A stretch of DNA of 64,000 nt from Laguncularia racemosa (lineage: Eukaryota > Streptophyta > Magnoliopsida > Myrtales > Combretaceae): contig JBBMOL010000298.1 in assembly GCA_037954665.1 (NCBI GenBank), positions 496,001 through 560,000 on the forward strand, in the 5' to 3' direction. The notes under the pieces were generated by a model. The model was not told the origin of the DNA. It did not search any database and was given only the letters and a program-made list of their open reading frames with translations. The translations under genes and the position numbers were made by a program. This document shows positions 1-10,588 of this stretch, one piece after another. The first letter of the stretch is position 1; each line of letters opens with the position of its first letter.

Positions 1-502
1 TAAGATGGGTCTTCTACCTAACTAAGACCAATGCTCGTCATAACAACATCTCTAGTCACTAGAAGGCTAAATTATACCTCGACATCACATTGAGTGATTG
101 TGGCTTCTCCATGGGTCATGTAAAACGTATGTGTTCCAGCCTCCACATCTTCACTAGGGCAGTGATCAAGCGCAATCTAACTATATGAAGGACAAACATG
201 CGAGACACAAAAAGGTAGCCCGATTGTATATGAGGATCGAGTGGAATATCCTCTTTCATTATGTCGACTACCGGCTAGCTTGCCTCCTGCATTCACAAGA
301 TAATCGTTACTTGGAAGAATTCACATAGATACCAAATGTCATGTTGAATACCTATATATCTCAAAAAGCTTCCAAGCAATGTGTATCCTGCTTGTAAGCA
401 CTAATCTATTAATAGGTTTGGGCTTCGTCTATGCTATAGAATATATAAGTACAAAATCCAATAAGCACATACAGTGAATATAGTTTAAAAAATAATGCAA
501 GG
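1..502. other. Flank of the gypsy element, no gene seen
   Basis: Low-coding sequence with no open frame of useful length and no protein motif that I recognise on either strand. It is the original left flank of the Tat/Ogre insertion; the same pre-insertion sequence resumes at 13985. Confidence 0.5.
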
Positions 503-779
503 TATGGTGTAAACACCCATTTTTTCCCCTAATAATTAATAATGTTTAATTTACAATTTTTTTTTTATTTTTCAATTTTTTCTACTTTAGCAAAAATAAA
601 GGGAAAAAAATAAAACAAATAGAAAAAATGTCTCAATTTTGGAAAATAATAGTAGAAATAATAATAAAAGGAGTTAAATAATTTTTACAAAATTTTAGAA
701 TTTTTAAATAATATAAAATAAATAAAAAAATGGCATGCTTATGTATAATATTTGCGTAAAATAAAACCAAGAATTGGGC

Positions 780-844
780 TAGCTCAGTTGGTCCGAACCA
801 TGACCTAAACACGCATGGGGAGGGCTCAGTCGAGGGTTCGAAAC
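780..844 (+). promoter_or_regulatory. tRNA-like internal pol III A and B boxes in left LTR
   Basis: TAGCTCAGTTGG (780-791) matches the tRNA A-box consensus and GGTTCGAAAC (835-844) matches the B box, 55 bp apart start to start, a spacing found in tRNA genes. The pair recurs in the right LTR at 12353-12364 and 12408-12417. Whether it is transcribed by RNA polymerase III is unknown. It may be a captured tRNA or SINE relic. No full cloverleaf was found, so it is not called a tRNA gene. Confidence 0.55.
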
Positions 845-1193
845 TTGGGGGAAGTAAATCCGCATTTTGCAATTTTTTCATTTACTCAGGACATGTGGTA
901 GCATCTGATTCGACGAAGGGAGCGCACGCGCCGGGCACGTGGTCGTCTTCAACCTCCGTCCGAAACGCTTGACAGCTACGGAAAATCAAAATCTAACCGT
1001 TTTGATACGATTTTTTGCACAAATCCAATGAATCTTTAACTAAAATAAGATAAATATCATCCAATTTGAATCAAATCACAACAAAATCAAAGATTTACAC
1101 AAATAAAAGAAAATCGAAGATGGGTTTCAATTGAAGATTTGATTCGTGCTAATTGGAGGAAATCTGAGCTTATCCAGCTCGATTGCTGGTGGC

Positions 1194-1200
1194 TATAAAT
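1194..1200 (+). promoter_or_regulatory. TATA box of left LTR
   Basis: TATAAAT lies in GGCTATAAAT and is kept in the right LTR at 12767-12774 as TATAAATA. This is the likely pol II promoter that makes the genomic RNA; the R region would start some 25-35 bp downstream. Inferred from motif, position and conservation between LTRs. Confidence 0.6.
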
Positions 1201-1488
1201 AAAGCGTGGCGTGGGGAAGCTAAAGCACACATCAGAAGAGAGAAAAAGAGAGAAAACACGAGGTGTTGAAGCTCGTCGAAGATTTCCTAGCTGCGACCAT
1301 CGATCAAGCTTCGAACCACCACTTAGAGGCGTTTCTGAAGAAATCCACCACCACATTTGGATTACCCACCCTCAAAAAGCTCGAAAGCCGCCTTCAAATG
1401 TCCTCAAAAGTCGCCGGAACGTCGTCGACGATGACCCTCTAACCGACGCGACCCTACCCAATTCGACTCGACCCAATCGACTTGCATC

Positions 1489-1497
1489 CAGGTAAGT
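1489..1497 (+). other. Candidate splice donor in LTR
   Basis: CAG|GTAAGT, a perfect plant donor, lies downstream of the TATA box and is conserved in the right LTR (13048-13056). The ORF1 start codon at 2958 directly follows an AG in a T/A-rich stretch, so a leader intron from about 1492 to 2957 is possible. This is inference only. Confidence 0.4.
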
Positions 1498-2412
1498 CAA
1501 TTTTTTTATTTTATTTATTTATTTATTTTAGATATTTATTTTCTTAGAAATTTATAATCTGAGAATAAAAAAAAATGTTAGAATTTTAACTAGTTTTTTT
1601 TTAGAATTTTAATAAATAAATATGTCTAATATAATATAAAAAATAAAAAATAAAAAAAATAAATAATGAAAATCATGATTAAATGAAGGTAGATTAATAA
1701 ATAATGAATTATTTTATCACTTAGAAAATTCTTTTTTCAAAATTAGTTTTTCTTAAATCACAGTTTTTTTTGAATAAAATATTAAAGCTTAGGTTTAGAA
1801 TTTTTTTTTTTAAATCTTAAAAATGATAACAAACGTAAACCCAATGTGTTTTCATAATTAATACTTAAATAAACCCACTAAAGTTTAATAAAAAGCGAAC
1901 TATGGCTTATTTAATTCTGAATAGCAAATACGTAGACACCCTTATGAGGCAACTATAAAAAAAAAAAATTTGTTTTCTAAATTCGTATAAGTTGTTTTAA
2001 TCTCTTTTTTTTAATATGTATAAAAAATAAAAAAAATATAATAAAAATAAAAATAAAAAATAAAATAAGGAAAAGATATCAAAATATGGTCTAAGTTTCA
2101 GAAGGATAAGATGATAACTTTAGGGTTTTAATAGGTTAGCCCCCGAGTTGATAATCTCTAGTTTTTCTTTCTTCTTTTTTTCATTTATAAAAATAAAAAG
2201 AAGAGATTTCATCGACTAGTTATCTAAATTAGAATTAATCTACTCAATTAGTTCTAATTCAATAATTTTTTCCCAACTTCAGTTGGGTAGCAACTCCAAA
2301 CAAATAATAAAATTCCTAGTTCAAGTCGATGATTTATATTGGATAAGGATATGATCTAATATGAATCGAATTAGGAATATAAATGAAAAATTCAAAATTA
2401 GACTCGATAGGA

Positions 2413-2431
2413 TGGCGACTCTATTGGGGAT
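2413..2431 (+). other. Primer-binding site, tRNA-Arg type
   Basis: TGGCGACTC followed by TATTGGGGAT matches the complement of the 3' end of plant tRNA-Arg(ACG) except for the middle bases. It starts three bases after the left LTR. Tat/Ogre elements are known to prime with tRNA-Arg. Confidence 0.8.
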
Positions 2432-2957
2432 ACTGCAGTAGGTTAGCCACCTGAACCTTCTGAAGTAACCATTTCTGGATATCTTTTAACATTTACATTG
2501 TGAAACATTGTTGGTATTAATCTATTTTTTCAAGGATTTGATGAAGTTTAATTTTTTATTTTTATTTTTTATTATTGAGTTTCCATGCATACAATTGTGT
2601 GATTAGATATGGTCAGACCTAGGCTGTCTTAGGACCCTAGGACGAGGGGGGGCATTGTGAAGGTTCTGGGCGAAGTGATTTGATCACCGTTCGAGGCTAA
2701 TTAAGCTACCTCACCCAATGCTTCTATATGACCTGAGATCCATTTCTTCGATAATGTAGGAGGCTATAGAGCTTAGGGACCTGTTAGAACCCACTTATCT
2801 TACATACATGAAGTCATGGGCTAGCAAATGATTAATGATATAATTTCTTTATTCCTTTTTTTTTTTGGAGTTCAAATACATTTACCTGTAACAGAATCAG
2901 TAATACTTTGTAAAAGATTTCATTTATAATTAGAAATTTCTATTGTAATCCTAATAG
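2432..2957 (+). other. Untranslated leader of the Tat/Ogre element
   Basis: Noncoding stretch between primer site and ORF1, with long A/T tracts and one G-rich patch near 2645. No gene is visible. It would be the 3' half of the possible leader intron. Confidence 0.6.
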
Positions 2958-4483
2958 ATGGCCAATGCTGCAATCAACCGTCTCCTCCGCAAGGAAATTC
3001 AAGTTTGCAAACCTTTGGATCCAAAATTGGTACTGGACCATTGGTTTACCTTGTACGACCTTGAGGAACAGGCCTTCATCCAGGGAAAGATGAGGCCCAT
3101 TCTCTCATTAATGAAGATGGAAGTCAACCTACCTTTGATTCGGACTATCTTACACCTTTGGGAAATTGAGCCCGCAGCTTTCTTTATTGGGCCACATGAG
3201 ATTACACCAACTCTAGAAGAATATACCCAACTTCTACAGGCCCCATCACTTGCCAATGGGGTTTATATGCCAGATCTAGAGGTTAGGTCGGCCGGCTTTT
3301 TAAGTATACTCTTGGGCGTTCGCAAGAAAGTGATCAACAAAGCATTAGGAAACAACAATGGATACTGCCTCCGAATGAACGAATTGGATGCTTGGTTCAT
3401 AGCTAGGAATGATGATGGGAACAGGAAGGGTATTCTATGCGGCGATCTCAATAGTTATAAACAGAGAAGGGTTTATGCTTTCATCTTAACAACATTTGCA
3501 ACCATACTCTTCCCTACTGGGATCTTTTATATCCACTATAGAGTTGCAGAGTTGGTGGCTCAATTCTTAGAAGGGAAGTCTTATATCCTAACTCTATTGA
3601 CTGAATAGATCTAGAATCTGAATTTCGTTAAGAAGAAGGGCCATGGAATGCTCCGCTCAAATATCAACCTCATCTTGATATGTTTTGTGAGCCATCTCAA
3701 ATGTTTCGGTTTGAACATGGTCCGAAAATATTTAGCCCAATAGGTAGACCTCGTGGATTCCTATATAGAGAGGATAAAGCTGCTCGATGATCTTACCAAC
3801 CACAGTTGGGTAAAAGTTCTTAAGGGTTTTAGTGCCAACAACATCCTCTAGACTACTAGATAGAGTTGTTGCGACAAGATCACACTAATGTGCAAGAACT
3901 TTCAAGTTGTTCCATTGATCGGTATTAATAGGTGCACAGGTTATCATCCAAACTCGGTGATTCGCCATTTTGGTACCATTCAAGACATAGTTTACAAGCC
4001 ATTGTTGGAGGGAATCACATTTGAATACCAAGATCCAAGTCTACTAGTAGTTGAGAAGATCGCTAAGCTGGTGGAAGTCAAAGCCTTATGGGAAACTTGG
4101 ATTGAGAGCCCCAATATAGACCTCGGAGACTTGAATGGTGAAGTGGGCAAACATTGAGCCACAAGAGACTTCCTAATCCACCAATTGTACCAAACCAGAA
4201 AAGGGCATTCCAAGTCTCGGATGTCACTCAACCTGCACCAGACGATGTAGGTTCAGAACTAAAAACCTACATAGAACAGGTGAGGGCCCGAATGGAAGTC
4301 TACTTCGAAGCTGCAAACTACAAAAAGGATGTTTAGAAAAGTAGGTTCAAAGAGTCCGGCCAAAGGAACAAAGCCTTGGAAGCTTAGTTGGAGAAGACCC
4401 AGGCTAGAATCAGAGAGTTAGAAACCATCATTGGCGAAGAACCGACGCTTACACAACCAAAGAAGAAGAAGACTAGAAACTAG
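2958..4483 (+). pseudogene. Extra ORF1 of the Tat/Ogre element, plant-mobile-domain-like
   Basis: An open frame of 216 codons from ATG 2958, then broken pieces of the same reading at 3888-4157 and, after a frameshift, 4154-4483. The first part has the layout of plant mobile (aminotransferase-like) domains: a tryptophan-containing LWEIEPAAFF segment, then an EITPTLEEYTQLL segment. The 3888 piece has PLIGINRCTGY, matching the typical end of Ogre ORF1 proteins, and the tail is charged and probably coiled coil, ending in a lysine run. Its role in the element is not established. At least two stops and one frameshift make it non-functional here. Confidence 0.75.
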
Positions 4484-4746
4484 GAAATAGACCAATATTG
4501 TATCTTTTCTTTTTTATGTTTTTTTAAAGTATCAAACTCCAAGTTTGCAATATTAATAAAATTAAAGTTTTAGTATTATATCATTAATCAATTGTTGGCC
4601 CTTTTTTCTTTCAACTATCTATGTGATACATGCATCATATTTACATACATACATCAAACTAAAAAATGCGAATCCAAATATCAAAGATAGCTCCCAAATA
4701 ACCAAACCCTCCAAGCAGTCCAATCTACACCCGCTTCAAGACTAAA

Positions 4747-6588
4747 ATGGCAAACAGTGGCAACAACAGTGACAATCGCAACAACCCTAGTGTTGATACC
4801 ACCTCAAACCCAAGGATCATATCCCTAGAACAAACGGTCTAACAACTGATTGCACAAGTCCACCTCCTGACTAAGAGCATTGGCCTCCTTCGCACCACCC
4901 AACTAACTCATGAAGAACATTCAGGAGCTAGAAAAGGAAAGGCAGTAGATAATCAACCTCCAAAGTATGAGGAGATCAACTCCCACCTTAATCCAGCATT
5001 CGAGTATAAACCGAGAGTCAACCTTGCCCAAACCTCGGATGATATAAAAAAGGAAATGGAAGATAGGCAAAAGGAGATGGAGAGAAAGCTTTTCCAACAA
5101 CTAGCTGACAAGATGAAGACGTTAAAAGGACTTGATAGCTTTGAGCAAGCAGGAATCACCAATTTACCAGTATATGGGAAAGAGGCTTATCCGATGAAGT
5201 TTAAAACCCTAGAGTTTGAAAAATATGATGGCATTGGATGCCTAAAGATGCATACGAGATTGTATGTGCGAAAGATGAGAAAATATACCCAATATGACCA
5301 ACTCATGGTCCAAACCTTCCAAGATAGCCTCACAGGCCCTGCCCTCGTTTGGTATGTACATTTAGACTTTAGCCAAGTCAACAATTAGGAAAGACTCGCT
5401 CGGGCATTCTATGAGCAAGACAAATTCAACATCAAAGTTACCCCTTCGGTAATGGATTTGGGAAGCCTCCAAAAGAAACACAATGAATCCTTCAAAGAGT
5501 ACGCCCGGCGCTAGAGGGCTCAAGCTACCAAGGTAACAACCCCAATTTTGGAAAAAGTATTAACATTCATCTTCATCAACACTCTAGAGAAAACTTATTT
5601 CACACATCTGGTGGGCCAGACGTCATCTAGTTTCGTAGAGGTAGTCGCAGCATGGTATCGAATCGAGAATGCCATTACATCAAGGAGACTCCAAACAGTC
5701 GATCATCCCAGAGTTGCATCATCTCCTAAGCTCGTGGGAGGTAATAAAGCCAAGGAATCTACCGTCAACACGGTTAATTCCAGTAAGGTTGATAGGGTTG
5801 GGTCCCATGTGACATTCTAGACCGCGAATGCCCCAATCCAGTAGTCACCGATGAATCAAACCCAAGCTACTAGGGTCACAAGAAAATTCACTCCAATACC
5901 GTCCTGCTCAGCCAGGTCTTTGCTAGATTATGAGTAAACAATTTGATCAGCTTTGAGATCCCCAATGATCGGTACAAGCCAAGAAACTTTGACCTGAGCC
6001 TCAAATGCGATTACCATATGGGACAAGAGGGGCATTCCATAGACAAATGCTGGAGGCTTTGAAACAAAATCCAAGATTTGATTGATGCCAGGATAGTGTA
6101 GTTAAATTTTGTTAACACACCAACACCTATTGTCAACACTAACCCACTGCCCAACCACAAGCCTACCGTTAACATGATTACATCTAAAGAGTCGAACTCC
6201 AAATCAAAAGAGTCCCCAAAGCGGGTGAAGATAACAGCACAGCAAGAAAGTCGCTCGCGCCAAGTCTCAAACAAAGCCCCTAGGTCATAGATCAAGAGGA
6301 GATGGTTAGTCGGAGGCCCAACGATCGGTACCTTAGGTGAGTCACATGAGAGGTTCGAGTACCAAGTAAATTACTTCTTCACCCCAACCGAATATGGGTC
6401 GCCTAGTGGATGGGGACTCGAATTTGAAAAAGAAGACAACCCACTAAAGGAAAAAGATGAGGCCGTAAAAATGATCAAATCGGACCCAAAGCCGATAGTC
6501 ATAAAGTGCTATGAGGGACAAGCTATCGAGGTGAAAATCTTGAAGAAGAAATATATATTCAATGTCCCAATACCCTCAGAGAAGTATA
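4747..6588 (+). pseudogene. gag of the Tat/Ogre element
   Basis: The frame opens at ATG 4747 and can be followed with in-frame stops (the first is a TAA where CAA is expected) through 5056-5388 and 5548-5820. A coiled-coil segment (MEDRQKEMERKL) comes first, then the retrotransposon gag core with LTGPALVWY and a KTYF-HLVGQ segment. Near 6008-6052 a divergent zinc-knuckle remnant reads C-x2-H...GH-x4-C. A frameshift just before 6590 separates it from pol. The protein would form the particle; this copy cannot. Confidence 0.8.
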
Positions 6589-6589
6589 A

Positions 6590-7372
6590 GTGGCACCATT
6601 TGACTATCAAGCCCTCAATCAAGAAAAGTCCCCCATCATAGGAGGAATCACCTGTTCTGGGAGAATTTATGACCCTATGTACAAGACCTCAACTGAAGAG
6701 CCTAGCATCGTGTTAGAGAAAGAAGAAGAAAAGCGGCTCCCTACATTCACAAAAATGATCAAGGCAAGTGAATACAAAATCATAGAACAACTTAATAAAG
6801 TTTCAGCCTAAATATCACTTACAAGCCTCCTCACAACATCTTAGCCTCATTAGGAAGCACTCTTCAGAGTACTCAAACAAATTAGGATACTGGAAGGCAT
6901 TGCAATAGAGAAATTGAGCCATGTGGCAGATTCAATCTTCACCATGGATCAAATATTGTTTTCTCTCGAAGAGCTGGGGGAAGATGGAGACCAACACACA
7001 AAACCACTATTTATAGTGGTAAAATGCAATGATACGATCGTCTCCAGAGTACTCATAGACAATGAATCTTCTCTCAATGTGTACCCTTTGGCTACCCTTG
7101 ACCTACTAGGAGTTTATGTAAGCAACATCAAGCCAAGCTCGACAGTGGTTAAGGCCTTCGATAGATCTAAGAAGGAAATAGTGGGGGAAATCGGCTTGCC
7201 AGTGGAGATTGGTCCACAAATGTTCCACATCTCCTTCCAAGTCCTCGACATTCTAAGGTCTTTCAATCTACTATTGGGAAGGCCATGAATACACACTGTC
7301 GGAGCCATACCTTCAAGCCTCCATTAGAAGGTTAAGTTCATAGCAAATGGACAGATCATCACCGTACTGGGA
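6590..7372 (+). pseudogene. Aspartic protease region of Tat/Ogre pol
   Basis: Pol frame starting with a linker (IIGGITCSGRIY, a typical Tat/Ogre segment) and a retropepsin-like domain at 6914-7288 containing VLIDNESSLNV. The family motif is D-[ST/N]-G-S; here the glycine is glutamate, so the active-site loop is damaged. LLLGRP closes the domain, followed at once by a TGA. It would process the polyprotein in an intact element. Confidence 0.8.
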
Positions 7373-7510
7373 GAATAGGACTATGCTATCTACAAAGAAG
7401 CCGTTATACCCTACATCGGGGAAAACGATCCTGAAGACCCAAGACTTGACCAATCAATAGTAGTTCACAGGCTTCCCACCAGAGAAGATGTTAAACCTAA
7501 AAAACAAAAG

Positions 7511-8440
7511 TTGAGAAGATTTAGGCTTGACATCTTACTAAAGATCAAAGAGGAAGTCAAGAAACTGTTAGAAATAGGGTTCATTGAAGTGTCAAACTAC
7601 TTGGAATGGGTAGCAAATATAGTCCCTGTTCTAAAGAAGAATGGGAAAGTGCGAGTGTGTGTAAACTTCCAAGACTTAAATCAAGTTACACCGAAAGACA
7701 ATTTCCCTTTACCTCACATCGACGTCTTGGTAGATAATATCGTGGGGAATCATCTCTTCTCATTTATAGATGGTTTCTCAGGATATAATCAGATAAAAAT
7801 GGCTAAAGAGGATAAAACTAAAACAACCTTTATCACAATATGGGAAACTTTCTATTACAAAGTTATGCCCTTTAGTTTGAAGAACGCCAAGGTAACGTAT
7901 CAGAGAGCCATGGTCGCGATACTTCATGACATGATGCATCGGGAAGTTGAAGTATACGTCGACGATATGATAGCCAAATCTAAGGGAGAAGAAAGCCATG
8001 TGGTTATCTTAAGGAAATTGTTCACGCGACTGAGAAAGTTCTAACTCAAATTAAACCCTGAAAAGTGTACTTTTGGGGTCACAATAGGCAAGCTATTAGG
8101 GTTTGTCGTAAGCCGAGAGGGCATTAAAATTGACTCTGACAAAGTAAAGGCCATATTAGAACTACCATCTCTGCTTATTATCAAGGAAGTGAGAGGTTTG
8201 TTGGGAAGATTGAACTATATAGCCCGTTTCATCTCACAACTCACGGATAAGTGTCGTCCACTATTTCGTCTGTTGAAAGAGAATGCTATGGTAGAATGGG
8301 ACGATGAATGCAAAAGAGCATTTAGAATGATCAAAGACTATCTCACAAATCCTTTAGTCTTAATAGTCTCAAAACAAAGAAAACCCTTATTCTTATACCT
8401 CACGATACTCCCTGAATCCATGGGGTGCGTGCTGGGGTAA
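7511..8440 (+). pseudogene. Reverse transcriptase of the Tat/Ogre element
   Basis: Classic gypsy RT in one frame: GFIEVSNYLEWVANIV, RVCVNFQDLNQ, FSFIDGFSGYNQI and the catalytic YVDDMIAKS (both aspartates kept), then a TAA at 8042 where a glutamine codon is expected, and LNPEKCTFGV with the thumb continuing to 8440. The catalytic residues remain, but the stop and the stop at 8438 would truncate it. Confidence 0.93.
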
Positions 8441-8780
8441 AAAGACAAAAAGGGGAGGGAACGTTCCATATACTATTTGAGTAAGAAGTTCACAGATGGA
8501 GAACAGAGGTATTCGGAAATAGAAAGGACTTGTTGTGCTTTGATTTGGGTCACACACCAGTTGAAGCAGTATACCCTTTACTATCCCATTGAGTTGCTAA
8601 CAAGACATGATCCCTTAAAGTACTTGGCAGAAAAGACTGTTTTGTTAGGGAGAATCTCTAAATGGCAAATGTTTTTATCGGAATTTGATATCACATACAT
8701 AAATCAAAATTCGATAAAAGGGCAATCGTTAGCCGATCAATTGGCAGAACACCCAATTGAGGGAGATCTCCAAGAATCAC
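8441..8780 (+). pseudogene. RT-linked degenerate RNase H of Tat/Ogre pol
   Basis: Continues the RT frame after the stop at 8438: SIYYLSKKFTDGEQRYS, CALIWVTHQLKQY and the LTRHDPLKYL segment. In Tat/Ogre elements this original gypsy RNase H is known to have lost activity and to serve as a connection domain, with a second RNase H downstream; this copy fits. Confidence 0.8.
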
Positions 8781-8859
8781 AAGCTCAATTCCCTGATGAA
8801 AATATATTAATTGCGGAAGGCGAACCAATAGAAGACTATGGGATAAAACAAAGCCTAAA

Positions 8860-9244
8860 ATGGAAGATGTTCTTTGACGAAGCTGCCAATGTATTCAGTT
8901 GCGGGATCGGGGTACTGTTAATATCACAAGAAGGAACACAATTCCCCTCAACAATGAGACTCACATTTCTGTACACTAATAATATCGCAGAATACGAGGC
9001 GTGCACCTTTGGCCTCAAAATGGCTTGCCATATGGAAATCCGTGAATTAGAAGTACACGGAGATTCTTCACTCATCATATTACAAACACGAGGGAAATAC
9101 AAAATGAAAGACCCTAAATTGGTGCCATACCATCAACATTTGTCAGAGCTAATCGACGAATTCAAGGTAGTCACCTTCACATACATCTCAAGGACTCAAA
9201 ATCAGTTTGGAGATGCCCTCGCCACATTAGCATCTATGATTTAG
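8860..9244 (+). pseudogene. Second, archaeal-type RNase H of Tat/Ogre pol
   Basis: A separate RNase H domain in the same frame. Candidate metal-binding residues are all present: D in MFFDEAAN, E in NNIAEYEAC, D in LEVHGDSS and D in FGDALATLAS. An extra RNase H of this kind is the established mark of the Tat clade. It ends at a TAG at 9242 that cuts it from the integrase. This domain alone looks catalytically intact. Confidence 0.85.
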
Positions 9245-9271
9245 ATAATAGGGGGAGCCGAAGTTTAACCA

Positions 9272-10588
9272 TTGAAAATAGAAATTGAAAATCGGCTCGC
9301 CTACTATCTGGCAATCAAGAAAGCGCAAGATGATAAACCCTGGTATTACAATATCAAAACTTTCTTCCAAGAAAGCAAATACCCTAAAATGGCTAGCAAA
9401 AATGACCAAAAAACACTCATAAGGTTAGCAAGTCATTTCTTATTAAATGGGCCTGTGCTTTATAGAAGATCACCTAACACAACATTGCTAAGATGCGTGG
9501 ACAAAAAAGAGGCAGGTGAGCTGATGAAAGAAGTACATGAAGGAGTATGTAGGCCTCACATGAACAGATACATGCTAGCCTAAAAAATCATGAGAATAGG
9601 CTACTATTGGTTAACAATGAAATTAGACTGCATCAAATATGTCAAGCACTATCACTTGTGTCAAGTTTATGTGAACCAAATAAATGCCCTATCTAAAGAA
9701 CTTCATTTGTTGTCTGCACCATGGCCTTTCTCCATGTGGGGAATCGACATCATCGGGCCAATCACTCCAAAGGCATCCAATGGTCACAAATTCATATTAG
9801 TAACCACTGATTATTTCACCAAGTGGGTAGAAGCTTCATCATATGCCAGCATCACCAAAGGGATAATAGTTCGATTCTTGAAGAGGGACATAATAGCCGG
9901 CTATAGAGTTCCTGAATCAATTATCACCAATAACGGCACCAACCTCAACAACAAGTTGATGACGGATTTGTGCCAACAGTTCTATATAAGCCATAGAAAT
10001 TAAACTCTTCACCGACCTTAGATGAATGGGGCAGTGGAAGCGGCCAACAAGAACATCAAAAGAATTATTGAGAAGATGACAATCACTTACAAAGATTGGT
10101 ATGAGATGCTACCATTTGCCCTCATGGCTTATAGAACCTCAATTCGAACATCTACTGGAGCTACCCCGTATTCTCTGGTACATGGAACTGAGGCAGTTTT
10201 GCCAGTTGAAGTCGAAATACCATCCTTCATGATCCTATTTGAAGCGCAGTTAGATGAGTCAAACTGGGTAAAGAAGAGGCTTGATCAGTTGAATTTAATC
10301 GATGAAAAAAGACTTAATGCGTTATGTCACGGCTACTGCTACCAACAAAGAATAGCCCGAGCATTCAATAAGAAAATGAGACCTCAATGTTTCAAAGAAA
10401 GAGATCCAATGCTAAAGAAAGTTATCCCAAATGCTCAAGATTCAAGGGGCAAGTTTACCCCAAACTATGAGGGTCTATATGTTGTAAAAAAGGTGTTGTT
10501 AGGAGGAGCTTTAATATTAACTCAAATGGATGGTCCAGAATTGAGAGACCCCATTAATATGAATGTTGTTAAGATACACTATCCTTAG
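9272..10588 (+). pseudogene. Integrase of the Tat/Ogre element
   Basis: Three open pieces of one frame (9272-9583, 9590-10003, 10022-10588) separated by stops. The HHCC zinc finger keeps H and the last C (KHYHLCQ) but the first C of the CxxC pair is Y. In the catalytic core the first D is present (MWGIDIIGP), the second is N (IITNNGT instead of ITDNGT), and the E of GAVEAANK is kept. The second D to N loss alone would abolish strand transfer. The C-terminal part continues to VKIHYP and TAG. Confidence 0.92.

Larger units (their letters stand above)
508..2409 (+). repeat. Left LTR of the Tat/Ogre element
   Basis: About 1.9 kb, begins TGTAAACACC and ends just before the primer-binding site. 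It aligns along its whole length with 12072-13979. It holds tRNA-like A and B boxes, a TATA box and a strong splice-donor sequence, all repeated in the right LTR. Several A/T-rich homopolymer and short-repeat stretches follow the donor. Confidence 0.93.

Noticed and set aside
780..860. A tRNA gene in the LTR
   Set aside because: A and B boxes are present, but acceptor, anticodon and T stems do not form a cloverleaf.
1211..1495. 94-codon plus-strand open frame within the left LTR
   Set aside because: It starts at GTG, lies in the R/U5 part of the LTR, is not kept open in the right LTR, and has no domain. It ends at the possible splice donor by chance.
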